Notes: generated by a model from the letters alone, not told the origin. Counted from the stretch's first letter, positions 36,597-48,549 are shown. The stretch: DNA of 64,000 nt from Paenibacillus oceani (GCF_014705615.1 NZ_JACXJA010000003.1:310001-374000); one strand, 5' to 3'. Numbers and translations: made by a program.

Positions 36597-37600
36597 GTTT
36601 GCCGGGGAACGGAAACGGACCGGCCGCGGGAGACGGCCGGCGGAAGGTGTACGTGAAGGTGCCGGCGAGCACCGCCAATCTCGGACCGGGCTTCGATGCG
36701 CTCGGTATGGCGCTTAATTTGTACGCCTGGATCGAAATGGGCATAGCGGACCGGACCGAAATCCGCCTGTACGGAGATCAGATGGAAGGCGTGCCGACGG
36801 ATAAGTCCAATCTCGTCTACAAAGTCGCGCAGCAAGTATTCGAGAAAGCCGGAGTAAGTCATCCCGAGCTCGATATTGCGATGTATAGCGATATTCCGCT
36901 GACGCGCGGACTCGGCAGCAGCGCTTCGGCGATTGTCGGGGCGCTTGTAGCGGCCAACGCGCTGATCGGTTCCGCTCTGTCCGACTACGAGCTGTTCCAG
37001 ATGGCGTCGGCACTCGAGAAACATCCGGACAATGTCGGAGCCTCGCTGTTCGGCGGCTTGACGGTGGCGTTCTGGGACGGGACGCGGGCGGAGCATATCC
37101 GCGTCGTTCCGGAGGACCGTCTGGAAGTGCTGGTGGCGATTCCCCGCTTCCAACTGGCCACGGAGAAAGCGCGCAACGTCCTTCCGGCCGAAGTGCCGAT
37201 GAAGGACGCCGTATTTAATATCGGCCACGCTTCGCTGCTGGTGGCCGCCTTTTGCACCGGACGTTACGACCAGATCCGCCATGCGATGAAGGATGCGCTG
37301 CACCAGCCGTACCGCGCTCCGCTCGTGCCCGGTATGAGCGACATCCTGGAGCAGGCGGAGGTGCACGGAGCTCTCGGTATCGCCTTAAGCGGCGCGGGAC
37401 CGACCTTGCTGGCGCTGCTAGATAGAGAGAGCGGCCGCGGGGCAGAGCTGGAGCGTTTTCTGACCGATACGCTGAAGTTGCACGGCATCGAAGCCGATAC
37501 GATGCGGCTGAAGCCTTGTGCCGAAGGCGCGACGGTTCTGACCCATTTCGATCCTCATGTCACGCTCATCGACAACATCAAAGGCGAAGTTCGAGCCTAA
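36593..37600 (+). CDS. thrB: Homoserine kinase
   Basis: GHMP kinase that phosphorylates homoserine for ThrC. 335 residues. Motif 1 is [16 protein letters not shown], the ATP loop is [15 protein letters not shown], and motif 3 [14 protein letters not shown] lies near the C-terminus. The ATG at 36593 overlaps the thrC stop; the frame is open far upstream through thrC in another phase, but similarity begins here. The N-terminal 16 residues are a non-conserved Gly/Asn-rich lead. Confidence 0.97.
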   Translation: MSLPGNGNGPAAGDGRRKVYVKVPASTANLGPGFDALGMALNLYAWIEMGIADRTEIRLYGDQMEGVPTDKSNLVYKVAQQVFEKAGVSHPELDIAMYSDIPLTRGLGSSASAIVGALVAANALIGSALSDYELFQMASALEKHPDNVGASLFGGLTVAFWDGTRAEHIRVVPEDRLEVLVAIPRFQLATEKARNVLPAEVPMKDAVFNIGHASLLVAAFCTGRYDQIRHAMKDALHQPYRAPLVPGMSDILEQAEVHGALGIALSGAGPTLLALLDRESGRGAELERFLTDTLKLHGIEADTMRLKPCAEGATVLTHFDPHVTLIDNIKGEVRA

Positions 37601-37762
37601 GCGAGATAGACCGAATGGTGCAATTTATATAGATGTTGATGCGAATTCGTGTTACTGTAGTAAAGTGGCTTCTTCATCGATAGTTCACCGTGTAGACCAC
37701 GAATGAAACCATAAGACCCGGCAGCCGACAGGTTAAAAGCCGGTTAGAAGGAGATATTCCCC

Positions 37763-38632
37763 GTGAAACGGATCGCTTTTCTCGGGCCGGAAGGGACGGT
37801 GTCCCAAGAGTCCGCCCGATATTTTTTTGCCGAAGGGGCGCATGAGTTCGTTCCTTACGCGCTGATGTCGGACGTGTTCACGGCTACCGCCGCAGGCACG
37901 GCCGATTATGGTGTCATCCCGATCGAGAATACCATCGAAGGATCGGTTAAGCATCACATCGACCTGCTGGTCGAATCAGGCGGCAATTTGCCGATACAGG
38001 CGGAATGGATCTATCCGTCTATTCAAAATTTGATCGGCCATTTCGACCTCACCTCGGGAACCGATCCGTTTGCGAATATTCGCAAAGTCATCTCTAAGGA
38101 CGTCGCGATCGCGCAGTGCCACGACTTTCTGCGCAGCCGGCTGCCTCATGCGGAATTCGAATACGTCAGCAGCACGGCCGAAGGCGTACGGATCGTCAAG
38201 GAGTCGCTGGACCCGTCCTATGCGGCGATCGGAACGAGGATGTCGGCGGAGCTGTACGGGCTCGATCTGCTGGCCGAGAACATTACCGACCATGACAACA
38301 ACTACACCCGATTCATTCTGATCGGGAAAGACAAGCCGGTGCTGAAGCCTGCCGACTGCGCCAAGACGACCATCCTGGTCACTTTGCCGGAGGATTACCC
38401 GGGTGCGCTGCATCAGGTGTTGTCCGCTTTCGCATGGCGCCGGATTAACTTGTCCAAGATCGAATCGAGACCGACGAAGAAGAAGCTTGGCAACTACTAT
38501 TTTTATATGGATATCGAGATGTCGCTGGATACGGTACTGCTTCCATCGGCTTTGCAGGAGATCGAGGCGATCGGCAGTCAAGTGCGGATCTTGGGTTCTT
38601 ATCCAAGCTACTCCTATATGGCGGGGCTGTAG
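37763..38632 (+). CDS. pheA: Prephenate dehydratase
   Basis: Converts prephenate to phenylpyruvate in phenylalanine synthesis. 289 residues: substrate-binding lobes with FLGPEGTVSQESA and IPIENTIEGSVKHHIDLL, STAEGVRIV, then a C-terminal ACT domain (about 200-275) with the ESRPTKKKLGNYYFYMDI signature for phenylalanine feedback. GTG start with AGAAGGAGA upstream. No chorismate mutase domain, as in Bacillus. The 162-base gap before it may hold its own promoter, for example TTGATG with TAGTAA 16 bases on, near 37635. Confidence 0.97.
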   Translation: MKRIAFLGPEGTVSQESARYFFAEGAHEFVPYALMSDVFTATAAGTADYGVIPIENTIEGSVKHHIDLLVESGGNLPIQAEWIYPSIQNLIGHFDLTSGTDPFANIRKVISKDVAIAQCHDFLRSRLPHAEFEYVSSTAEGVRIVKESLDPSYAAIGTRMSAELYGLDLLAENITDHDNNYTRFILIGKDKPVLKPADCAKTTILVTLPEDYPGALHQVLSAFAWRRINLSKIESRPTKKKLGNYYFYMDIEMSLDTVLLPSALQEIEAIGSQVRILGSYPSYSYMAGL

Positions 38633-38682
38633 GACGTTTATTTGCTTGCTGCGAATGGCAGGCGCAGATTGGCATAGCCGTG

Positions 38683-38722
38683 AATAGTCTGTCGGGAGTG
38701 TATCCCTGCGGGCTATTTTTTT
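38683..38722 (+). terminator. Intrinsic terminator after pheA
   Basis: AATAG...GGGA pairs with TCCC...CTATT in an interrupted hairpin, followed by a run of Ts. Confidence 0.7.
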
Positions 38723-38727
38723 AACGA

Positions 38728-38778
38728 TTCAGAAGTTTAAGTTCGCTATAGCGCTAAAGCGAACCGAGACATTCTGAA
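38728..38778 (+). ncRNA. Nested inverted-repeat element, possible small RNA
   Basis: Three nested inverted repeats: TTCAGAA/TTCTGAA outside, GTTCGCT/AGCGAAC inside, and the palindrome TAGCGCTA at the tip. It lies just after the pheA terminator and is followed by another terminator at 38821, so a short independent RNA of about 120 bases could run through it. No promoter was identified. Confidence 0.35.
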
Positions 38779-38820
38779 GCAAGGAAAGCTACCTCTTACG
38801 CAGGGCCATGCATCGTGGCA

Positions 38821-38847
38821 AAGGCTTCGGTTAGAAGCTTTTTTTAT
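38821..38847 (+). terminator. Intrinsic terminator before safA
   Basis: AAGGCTTC pairs with GAAGCTT (one bulged base) and is followed by seven Ts. It ends whatever transcript begins in the pheA-safA spacer. Confidence 0.68.
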
Positions 38848-38924
38848 TTTCCCGGAATGATGTCAAATGCCTACCTCTTGCATAGACTGTATTGTTATTC
38901 AAGACAACGGGAGGTTTCAGTCTG

Positions 38925-40160
38925 GTGAAAATCCATCTGGTGAAAAAGGGAGAAACGCTCTTTAACATCGCCAAAAAGTACGGTATCGAGCTGCAAAAGC
39001 TGATTTCTTTCAACAGTCAAATTGCCGATCCCGATCAAATCGACGTAGGCATGAAAGTGAAAATTCCGTCCACTCCAGTACCGGTGCCGCCTCCGGTCGG
39101 CCATGTGCTGCACAAGCATATCGTGGTACAGGGAGATTCGTTGTGGAAGCTGTCGAAGGCGTGGGACGTGCCGCTGAAGGCGGTCATTGATGCGAATCCG
39201 CATTTGAAAAATCCGAATGTGCTGATGACGGGGGAAATTGTATACATCCCGAACCTGGCGACGGGAACGGCCCCCGAGCATACGGAAGGTATGAGTAAAG
39301 CGGAATTAACCGCACCGATCGCCGCACCCGAGACGATGGAAGCGATGCCGGAGATGCCGGAGATGCCGGCTGTCGAGGAGCCGATCGAATGGCCGGGCAT
39401 GGCCGACGTAACCGAAGCGGAGCCTATGGAGCAGCCGGTTTACGAAGCGCAGGAACCTGTCCAGTTCCCGTTCATGCAATATGAGATGCCGGCCACGGAA
39501 GCGATGACTCCGCAAGCTCAGCCGGCTCCCATGGCGATGCAGCCTCACGTTCCTGCTCCGGTTGCGACGTGGAACTACGAAAGCTTTATGCAAGTTCATC
39601 ACAAACCCCATCATCATGAGATGGCCGTACCGTATATGCCTATGATGCCGATGGCCCCTGCGGCGCAGATGCCGGTCATGGGCACAGCCGATAAGTATCC
39701 GGGCATTCCAGATCAGGCGGCTCCCTGTCCTCCTGCTATGGAATGGCCGGAGGCCGCCGTTCAATCGCAGCAGGCGATGCCGTTTCCTCAGATGACCGGA
39801 GGTCCTTGCGGATGCCAGGGCGGCGGCCATCATCATGCTGGGGTTCCGTACGGCATGCACTTCGGGATGCCATACGGGATGCCTTATGCGATGCCGGGTG
39901 TTATACCGGGCATGTTCAGCCCGCAGCAAACGATGTCGCCGCACGCATCGTGGATGAATAAGGATGACTTCGGCTGCGACGACCGGATGGGAGATATCGG
40001 CCTTGACTCGATTGCCCGGGAGCAAGAAGTCCGCACGGACCAAGCGGTTTCGTCTGGCACCGTCTCCAAAGCGTCCGTCAGCACCAAAACTAGAGCTCCG
40101 AAGCGGAAAAGCCCGGCAAAACGTGAGAAAAGACAAAATCAGCCGTGGATTCGGAGATAA
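38925..40160 (+). CDS. safA: Spore coat assembly protein SafA-like (LysM)
   Basis: SafA organises the inner spore coat from the cortex-coat interface and binds SpoVID. 411 residues: LysM 1 (about 1-46, MKIHLVKKGETLFNIAKKYG), LysM 2 (about 64-110, HIVVQGDSLWKLSKAWDV), then a long tail rich in Met, Pro and His (MPEMPEMPA, HHKPHHHEMA, CGCQGGGHHHAG, FGMPYGMPYAMPG), ending in a basic segment. Two LysM domains are unusual, since B. subtilis SafA has one. GTG start with GGGAGG ten bases upstream. CATAGACT at 38881 resembles a mother-cell sigma -10 box (low confidence). bofC follows. Confidence 0.85.
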   Translation: MKIHLVKKGETLFNIAKKYGIELQKLISFNSQIADPDQIDVGMKVKIPSTPVPVPPPVGHVLHKHIVVQGDSLWKLSKAWDVPLKAVIDANPHLKNPNVLMTGEIVYIPNLATGTAPEHTEGMSKAELTAPIAAPETMEAMPEMPEMPAVEEPIEWPGMADVTEAEPMEQPVYEAQEPVQFPFMQYEMPATEAMTPQAQPAPMAMQPHVPAPVATWNYESFMQVHHKPHHHEMAVPYMPMMPMAPAAQMPVMGTADKYPGIPDQAAPCPPAMEWPEAAVQSQQAMPFPQMTGGPCGCQGGGHHHAGVPYGMHFGMPYGMPYAMPGVIPGMFSPQQTMSPHASWMNKDDFGCDDRMGDIGLDSIAREQEVRTDQAVSSGTVSKASVSTKTRAPKRKSPAKREKRQNQPWIRR

Positions 40161-40244
40161 CGGTCTGACGGATACCGCCTCAAGTATAACAGCAGTCCCC
40201 TTTGGGAAAACTAGAAAAAAAATCTAGTACCAGAGGGGATTGCC

Positions 40245-40937
40245 ATGAACTTGTCAAGCTTGTACAAACAACTGAAAAAGCGTCTTCGCCAAAAAAGACG
40301 ATGGTTGTCGCTTGGCTTTTTCATTGCTGCGGCAGCCGTAGGCTTGTTAACCTTATTCGGTTCCCGTTCCCCGGACATTGCGGGAGACGCCGCTTTGACG
40401 GCGGAAACGCTCGCTGCCGTTCGCGGCGGACAGGCTCCGCAGGCGTACGTGTCGGAAGAACAGCGCCAGACATTGGAGCAAATCCGGGCCGAAGGCGGAA
40501 CGAGGGACGTATTTGTGCGCAGGAGTTATGTGTGCGGAGAAGAGCACGGGTTGACCGGACGAATGGGAACCGAGGAGATTATGAGTTTCCATCAGGAGCA
40601 CCCGACGTGGAAAGTCGAGCTGGACGCCAACGGAAGCGTGACATTTACGGAACAGATCGACGATTTGTCCCCGGCCTGCAAGCAGAACGCCTATTTCGGA
40701 GTGGACAAAACCGGCAACTTGTCCTTGTTCGAAGGACCGCCGGATAACGAGAAAGTGATCCGCACCTTCTTCCAGCTTAACACCGGTTACTTGGAGAGCA
40801 GTCTGCCCCACAATTCGCTGGAAGAGCTGAAGAAGGGCATTCCCGTGATCGATATGGCGGAGTACAACAGCGTTCTCTCCACATTCAGCGAGTTTGCCGT
40901 CGAGGCTGCGGAAAACGTGATGATTCCGGCGCAGTAG
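40245..40937 (+). CDS. bofC: Sigma-K checkpoint protein BofC
   Basis: Forespore-made secreted protein that restrains SpoIVB and so delays pro-sigma-K cleavage by SpoIVFB. 230 residues with a basic start, one membrane span or signal anchor (about 22-40, LGFFIAAAAVGLLTLFG) and two C-terminal domains containing FVRRSYVCGEEH, VTFTEQIDDLSPACKQNAYF and GVDKTGNLSLFEG, which align with B. subtilis BofC, including the IDDLSP and KGIP positions. AGAGGGGATT precedes the ATG. In B. subtilis it also precedes ruvA and ruvB. Confidence 0.85.
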   Translation: MNLSSLYKQLKKRLRQKRRWLSLGFFIAAAAVGLLTLFGSRSPDIAGDAALTAETLAAVRGGQAPQAYVSEEQRQTLEQIRAEGGTRDVFVRRSYVCGEEHGLTGRMGTEEIMSFHQEHPTWKVELDANGSVTFTEQIDDLSPACKQNAYFGVDKTGNLSLFEGPPDNEKVIRTFFQLNTGYLESSLPHNSLEELKKGIPVIDMAEYNSVLSTFSEFAVEAAENVMIPAQ

Positions 40938-40944
40938 AAGTCCG

Positions 40945-40965
40945 GCTAGCGCCTGAGGCGCTAGC
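40945..40965 (+). terminator. Perfect hairpin after bofC
   Basis: GCTAGCGCC/GGCGCTAGC with a three-base loop, eight bases after the bofC stop. There is no T run, so it is probably an RNA 3'-end protector or weak terminator. Confidence 0.5.
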
Positions 40966-41097
40966 TGGGTCTGGTCGGCTATGCCGTCAGGGCCTACAGG
41001 TAGTGTGGGGCAGATGCAGGTAACGAATCGTGCATGTTCCTGCGCGCAAATTTATGATGCATGAAAGATTTTGATAGACACGCCTCTCTTTTTGCTG

Positions 41098-41128
41098 AAC
41101 ATCGCCATAATTGCTGGCGATGTTTTTT
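41098..41128 (+). terminator. Strong intrinsic terminator in the bofC-ruvC gap
   Basis: AACATCGCC pairs perfectly with GGCGATGTT and is followed by six Ts. It lies 160 bases after bofC and may end a small RNA or bofC read-through. Confidence 0.8.
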
Positions 41129-41888
41129 GTTGATCGATTCGGCCAATAAGTTTAAGTTCTTCGCCGTGGTCGAGTGGAAAAGAGGTGTCTCCCTTGACGA
41201 GTCAGCAAGTCGCAAGTCGTTCATCGCGGGTGGAAAGCGTTTGAACCTTCTGCCCTGCTTCAAGCGTGGAAGGGATGGACCGAGTAAGAGCGGTTTGGAG
41301 CTCCTAAAATCGGCAAAAAGGGTGCAGTCGCCATCAGTGGGTTGAAATAAGAGGTACGAACCGCCTTTATCCGCTCTCGTTTTGCGAAAAGGCCGAAAAT
41401 AGGAGGTGCGAAAGACTCGTATTAAGTTTAGAACCTGCGCGCATACGTTTTGACGAAGGGAAACGCAACCTGTTCGCACAAGCAAGATCTTTTCGTTCCG
41501 CAACTAGAGTCGAGTGGTTCCCCTAAAACCTTATCAACAAGCAGCTGGAGCGAAAGTACCCACCATCCCTCACAGGGGCTTGAATAATAAAATGGACTTT
41601 ACAGGCGTTTTTTGGCCCGAAGAGCAGGAGGATGGAAGGCATTTCTGCGTAGTCGCAGGAAATTTAGCAAACGGACCTCATTTCGGCGTATTTCGTGAAA
41701 GTTCCTGTGCGTATGCAGCAATCTGCTTCATCTTCCGTTGTATTCGGGGGATTGCTGGTGCTGAACAGGAATCGGTCCGAGAGCGGCTGACGCTCGCTCC
41801 CTCCGCTCCAAGGCAAACGCGACAAAACCCGTTTTTTGCACTTGTGCAAAAGTCGCGTCCTCAGCCGCTGTCCAACCCCGGCCCACTT

Positions 41889-41897
41889 TGTTATAAT
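41889..41897 (+). promoter_or_regulatory. Extended -10 promoter of the ruvCAB operon
   Basis: TGTTATAAT lies about 50 bases before ruvC. The -35 region is poor, as is common with extended -10 boxes. Confidence 0.55.
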
Positions 41898-41947
41898 GGT
41901 AAATTGAATACATATGTTCGCTTATCGGCAGAGAGAGAGGGACTTTT

Positions 41948-42451
41948 GTGCGCGTATTGGGCATAGACCCGGGAATTGCGATCGTCGGCTTCGGCTTTAT
42001 CGATAAGCAGGGACACAAGCTGACTCCGGTCCAGTTCGGCAGCATCCAGACGGAAGCGAATACCGATTCCGCCGTGCGGCTGCAGGAAATTTACGAAGCG
42101 ACGGTCCATTTGATCGACAAATACAAGCCGGATGCGGTGGCGATCGAGAAGCTGTTCTTTAACAAAAACGTTACGACTGCTCTGACGGTTGGTCAGGCGC
42201 GGGGCGTGCTGATGCTGGCGGCTGTGCAGAAAGGAATTCCGATTGCAGAGTACACCCCGCTTCAGGTGAAGCAGGCGATCGTCGGATACGGAAAAGCGGA
42301 AAAAAAGCAGGTGCAGGAAATGGTCCGCATGTTTTTGAAGCTGGCGTCCGTACCCAAGCCGGATGACGTGGCCGACGCTTTGGCGATCGCCATCTGTCAC
42401 GCGCATTCCGCCGGCCTGCAGCAAAAATTGAACGGAGTTGGGAAGTCATGA
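41948..42451 (+). CDS. ruvC: Holliday junction resolvase RuvC
   Basis: Dimeric endonuclease that cuts Holliday junctions. 167 residues: first catalytic Asp in VLGIDPGIAIVGFG, Glu in AIEKLFFNKN, and the last acidic residues in KPDDVADALAIAICH. GTG start. It overlaps ruvA by four bases. B. subtilis lacks RuvC and uses RecU, so this gene distinguishes the organism from Bacillus. Confidence 0.96.
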   Translation: MRVLGIDPGIAIVGFGFIDKQGHKLTPVQFGSIQTEANTDSAVRLQEIYEATVHLIDKYKPDAVAIEKLFFNKNVTTALTVGQARGVLMLAAVQKGIPIAEYTPLQVKQAIVGYGKAEKKQVQEMVRMFLKLASVPKPDDVADALAIAICHAHSAGLQQKLNGVGKS

Positions 42452-43071
42452 TCGATTTTTTGCGCGGAAAAGTGGCGCACCGGGAAACGGATTACGTCGT
42501 GATCGACGTACAGGGGGTTGGCTACCGCGTGTTTTGTCCGAACCCGTTCGTATTTCCGGATAAACCGGAAGACGTTACGGTATTCACCCACCATCATGTG
42601 CGCGAGGATGCGATCCTGCTGTTCGGCTTCGCATCTCGGGACGAACAGTCGCTGTTCCGGCGGCTGATTGACGTCACCGGAATCGGACCGAAGGTGGCGC
42701 TCGGCATCTTGTCCGGCGGCCGTCCGGAGGCGGTCGTGGCCGCGATCCAGCAGGAGAATGTGACGTTTCTGATGAAGCTGCCGGGGATCGGCAAAAAAAC
42801 GGCGCAGCGGATCATTCTCGACTTGAAAGATAAACTCGGCGCGGTAACGTCCCGCTTCGACGGAGCGGTGCTTGCCGAGGCGCTGCAGCAGGCCGGAACG
42901 GATTCTTCCGGGGGCGGAGCCTGGGCGGAGGCGAAGGAAGCGCTGCTCGCGCTCGGATATACGGAAGCCGAAGCGGATCGCGCCTGGCAGACCGTGAAGG
43001 CAAAGGCCAAAGAGAGCGACCCGGCAGACACGCTTATTAAGCTGGCTCTTCAAGCGCTTTACGCCGGCTGA
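42448..43071 (+). CDS. ruvA: Holliday junction branch migration protein RuvA
   Basis: Tetrameric junction-binding protein that recruits RuvB. 207 residues: OB-like domain (MIDFLRGKVAHRETDYVVID), helix-hairpin-helix pair (GIGPKVALGILSGG and LPGIGKKTAQRIILDLKDK), and C-terminal UBA-like domain (about 155-205) that contacts RuvB. The ATG overlaps ruvC. Confidence 0.98.
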   Translation: MIDFLRGKVAHRETDYVVIDVQGVGYRVFCPNPFVFPDKPEDVTVFTHHHVREDAILLFGFASRDEQSLFRRLIDVTGIGPKVALGILSGGRPEAVVAAIQQENVTFLMKLPGIGKKTAQRIILDLKDKLGAVTSRFDGAVLAEALQQAGTDSSGGGAWAEAKEALLALGYTEAEADRAWQTVKAKAKESDPADTLIKLALQALYAG

Positions 43072-43116
43072 TGCCGGCCGCGGGGCTACAACGAATGACA
43101 AGGAGGGCGACGGCAA

Positions 43117-44130
43117 ATGGAGGATCGGATCATTTCGGCCCATTTGATGATGGAAGATGAGACTGTGGAGCTCAGTCTCCGTCCTCGCTATTTGGCGGAA
43201 TATATCGGACAGTCGCAAGTGAAGGAAAACTTGAAAATTTACATCGAAGCGGCCAAAATGCGCAAGGAAGCGCTGGATCACGTGCTGCTGTACGGACCTC
43301 CGGGTCTCGGCAAGACGACGCTGTCGAACATAATCGCCAACGAGCTTGGCGTGAACATCCGGACGACCTCCGGTCCGGCTATCGAACGTCCGGGCGATCT
43401 CGCGGCGATTTTGACCAACCTCCAGGAAGGGGACGTCTTGTTCATCGATGAAATCCACCGGCTGCACCGCACCGTTGAAGAGGTGCTGTATCCGGCGATG
43501 GAGGACTTCGCGCTTGATATTATTATCGGCAAAGGCCCGAGCGCGCGTTCGGTCAGGCTCGATCTGCCGGCTTTCACGCTGGTCGGGGCCACGACGAGGG
43601 CAGGACTGCTGTCCGCGCCGCTCCGGGACCGGTTCGGCGTTGTCAGCCGGCTTGAATATTACACGGTGGACGAGCTAAGTTATATCGTCAGCCGGGCCGC
43701 GGACATTTTGCAGGTCAGCATCGTCGGAGAGGCGGCGGACGAGATCGGCAAACGTTCGCGAGGCACGCCGCGGATCGCCAATCGGCTGTTGAAGCGGGTG
43801 CGGGATTATGCCCAGGTGCGGGGCGACGGAATTATTACGACCGAGATCGCCCGCGCGGCGCTTAAGCTGATCCAGGTCGACGACCTCGGGCTCGACGAGA
43901 TCGACCATAAGATGCTGCGCGCGATTATGACCAGCTTCCGGGGCGGGCCGGTCGGACTCGATACGATCGCCGCTACGATCGGCGAAGAGAGCCAGACGAT
44001 CGAGGATGTGTACGAACCTTATTTGCTTCAAATCGGATTTTTGCAGCGCACGCCGCGGGGGAGGACGGTTACCGCCGCCGCATACCGGCATCTCGGTCTT
44101 CCGGTTCCTTCCGAAGGCGGCAGCAGCTAG
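43117..44130 (+). CDS. ruvB: Holliday junction helicase motor RuvB
   Basis: AAA+ hexameric ATPase that drives branch migration with RuvA. 337 residues. Walker [12 protein letters not shown] at about 59-69, Walker B FIDEIHRL, sensor 1 VGATTRAG, arginine region RDRFGV, and a C-terminal winged helix ([13 protein letters not shown]). AAGGAGGGCG precedes the ATG. Confidence 0.99.
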   Translation: MEDRIISAHLMMEDETVELSLRPRYLAEYIGQSQVKENLKIYIEAAKMRKEALDHVLLYGPPGLGKTTLSNIIANELGVNIRTTSGPAIERPGDLAAILTNLQEGDVLFIDEIHRLHRTVEEVLYPAMEDFALDIIIGKGPSARSVRLDLPAFTLVGATTRAGLLSAPLRDRFGVVSRLEYYTVDELSYIVSRAADILQVSIVGEAADEIGKRSRGTPRIANRLLKRVRDYAQVRGDGIITTEIARAALKLIQVDDLGLDEIDHKMLRAIMTSFRGGPVGLDTIAATIGEESQTIEDVYEPYLLQIGFLQRTPRGRTVTAAAYRHLGLPVPSEGGSS

Positions 44131-44159
44131 ATGTGCTATCCAAAGGAGAGATGGAACCG

Positions 44160-46265
44160 ATGACGAGACGAGTTCGGCCCCGGAGATGGGCGGCCGTTTG
44201 GCTGGCGGCGATCGTGGCGGCTGTAATCAGCGTGCCCTCGGCCTTTACCGAAAGTTACGCCGCCGTGCCTAAGCTGGAGCACATCCGGGTCGCATTGTTT
44301 CTGTCCAGCGGTACTACTTATAACGTTACCGTACCTGCCGTGACGCTGTCTTCCCCGAACGGGCTCGATATCGGCCGGCGAACCGCTTCCGGGTTCACGC
44401 AATGGTCGGCAGTAGCCCCTGGCGCGCAAGCCCGTTTCAGCGTGGACGGCTACCAGGTGTTCCTGCTGGAAACCGCCGATCAGGCGACCGCGAAGCTGCT
44501 TCAGCAGGCGCTCGGGGCTACCCAGGACAAACCTTACGTCTACCAATCGGTCAAGCTCGGCAAGACCGTCTATCAAGTATACGCAGGCATGTATGGCTCC
44601 AAGGAAGAAGCGAATGCGGCAAAGCAGCGGATCGCGGTTAACGCTTCTGCGGCTGCGCTGCTCAAGGGGGCGGCAACGACCGTAACCGGCCCGCTTCATT
44701 GGAATGCCGGCGATTACGCCTCGGAAGCGGAAGCGGCGGGACAAGCCACGGCACTGCGTCAGCAGGGGCTCGACGCATGGCCCGTTATCTTGGAGACGGC
44801 GGGCGCTTCGTCTTACGCCGTATGGATCGGGGAAGCGGCCGATGCCGAGCATTTGAACACAGTCAAAGCGCAGGCCGCGAAAATATCGCCGAACCTCGCG
44901 TTGAAGCCGGTCGATCCGGCAGCTCCTTATTTGCTCAAAAGGGACGAATGGACAGGGACCGCTGCGATTCCGCATTATTCGTTTAATCCCGATGCGCATC
45001 AAGTGTGGGTGGCTCCGAAGGACGGAACTGCGGCCATCGCCGAAAAAAGCGGTCGGCAGTATCGGGGGGCGCTGGAGCTGAGCCGGCATAACGGCAAGCT
45101 TGCGGTCGTGAACGAACTGCCGTTCGAGCAGTACCTCGTATCCGTCGTCGGAGGGGAGCTGGGCGAATCGTGGCCGGCCGAGGCTTTGAAGGCGCAAGCC
45201 GTCTCCGCGCGCACGTTCGCGCTGAGCCTTGGGACAAAGTATCAGATTGCGCACGTCTCCGACTCCTCCAACGATCAGGTTTATTACGGCGTACAGCAGG
45301 AAGGGCCGAACGGGACGGCTGCGGTTGCGGCGACGGCCGGAGAAGTAATTGTATCGAACGGCGAGCTGATCATGCCGTATTTCTATTCGAACGGCGGCGG
45401 ATTGACCGGCGACCCGGTCGAGGTGTGGGGACAGCCGATTCCGTACATCAAGTCGGTACAGAGTCCCGACGAGGCTGCGGAGAAAAACAAGCTGTTATGG
45501 CACCGCGTGTCGCTGCCGGGCGGCAAGATCGGTTATATCCGCGAAGATCTGGTCAAGGAATCGGGGGAGCGGAACGGCGCAGGCTTGCCTGTCGTAACGG
45601 TTCAGAGTGCGGACGTAAACGTGCGTCCGGCCCCGTATGTCGACGATGTCCGAAATGGCCCGATTGCAAAGGTCTCCACAGGAGCCAAGCTCGTATCGCT
45701 TGGCAAAGCGCCGGAATCGAACGCGTACAGCTGGATTCGCGGCCCGTATACGGCGGACGAGCTGTTGAAACAGTTGAACGGGGTACTAACGAAGCCGGTC
45801 GCCGGCAAGCTGGAGACGCTCGAGGTAAGCAAGCGCGGCCCGTCGGGCCGCGTCACGGAGCTGAAGGCCAACGGCCAGCCGATTCCGGTCGCCAAACCGG
45901 ATCAGTACCGGAGCGCGCTGTTCAGTGCGCCGAGCACCCGGTTTGATATTGAGGAGACGGGACGGTATACTGTATCTGGAGCCGGCGGATTGACCCGCGC
46001 AGTCCAAGGATCGGCCGGAACGCTGTATGCGATTGGCGCAAACGGAGCTTCTGCTCCGCTGACCGGACCGAACCGGATTGTGCTCGGTGCGGAAGGCAGT
46101 GTCCGCGTCGCCACGAAGGACACGATGTTCCGTCTGACCGGAACCGGTTACGGGCACGGCCTCGGCATGTCCCAATGGGGAGCTCTCTCGCTTGCGGAGA
46201 GCGGACACGATTACAAAAGCATACTCATGCACTATTACAATGGGATTACTATAACTAAGGAATGA
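44160..46265 (+). CDS. SpoIID/LytB domain protein, exported
   Basis: 701-residue exported protein with a basic N-terminus and signal peptide (about 1-35, ending SAFTESYAA), one or two SPOR-like segments (about 110-260), and a SpoIID/LytB domain from about 285 ([20 protein letters not shown], then [10 protein letters not shown] and YFYSNGGG). It ends with the SpoIID signature [20 protein letters not shown]. SpoIID domains are lytic transglycosylases active on denuded glycan, and LytB acts as an amidase enhancer; which applies here is unknown. An SH3-like stretch ([12 protein letters not shown]) interrupts the domain at about 480-525. ATG at 44160 was chosen on spacing from AAAGGAG; 44151 is possible. 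The spacing to queA suggests one operon. Confidence 0.88.
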   Translation: MTRRVRPRRWAAVWLAAIVAAVISVPSAFTESYAAVPKLEHIRVALFLSSGTTYNVTVPAVTLSSPNGLDIGRRTASGFTQWSAVAPGAQARFSVDGYQVFLLETADQATAKLLQQALGATQDKPYVYQSVKLGKTVYQVYAGMYGSKEEANAAKQRIAVNASAAALLKGAATTVTGPLHWNAGDYASEAEAAGQATALRQQGLDAWPVILETAGASSYAVWIGEAADAEHLNTVKAQAAKISPNLALKPVDPAAPYLLKRDEWTGTAAIPHYSFNPDAHQVWVAPKDGTAAIAEKSGRQYRGALELSRHNGKLAVVNELPFEQYLVSVVGGELGESWPAEALKAQAVSARTFALSLGTKYQIAHVSDSSNDQVYYGVQQEGPNGTAAVAATAGEVIVSNGELIMPYFYSNGGGLTGDPVEVWGQPIPYIKSVQSPDEAAEKNKLLWHRVSLPGGKIGYIREDLVKESGERNGAGLPVVTVQSADVNVRPAPYVDDVRNGPIAKVSTGAKLVSLGKAPESNAYSWIRGPYTADELLKQLNGVLTKPVAGKLETLEVSKRGPSGRVTELKANGQPIPVAKPDQYRSALFSAPSTRFDIEETGRYTVSGAGGLTRAVQGSAGTLYAIGANGASAPLTGPNRIVLGAEGSVRVATKDTMFRLTGTGYGHGLGMSQWGALSLAESGHDYKSILMHYYNGITITKE

Positions 46266-46270
46266 CGGAT

Positions 46271-48531
<2,261 letters not shown>

Positions 48532-48549
48532 AAAGGAGGGACTAGACTC

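Larger units (their letters stand above)
40938..41888. other. Noncoding gap between bofC and ruvC
   Basis: Holds a perfect hairpin at 40945, a strong terminator at 41098, and several inverted and direct repeats. GCAGGAA and TTCCTG flank a 40-base stretch near 41655-41710. On the minus strand two similar units, ACCTCTTATTTC near 41355 and ACCTCCTATTTTC near 41400, lie about 54 bases apart. Open frames at 41061-41345 and 41514-41966 lack ribosome binding sites and protein-like composition. Confidence 0.5.

Noticed and set aside
41061-41345. 94-codon plus-strand frame in the bofC-ruvC gap
   Set aside because: It begins in a terminator region and covers repeated noncoding units; no support on either strand.
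41514-41966. 150-codon plus-strand frame before ruvC
   Set aside because: It runs through repeat-like noncoding DNA and into ruvC in another phase; composition is not protein-like and no ribosome binding site is seen.
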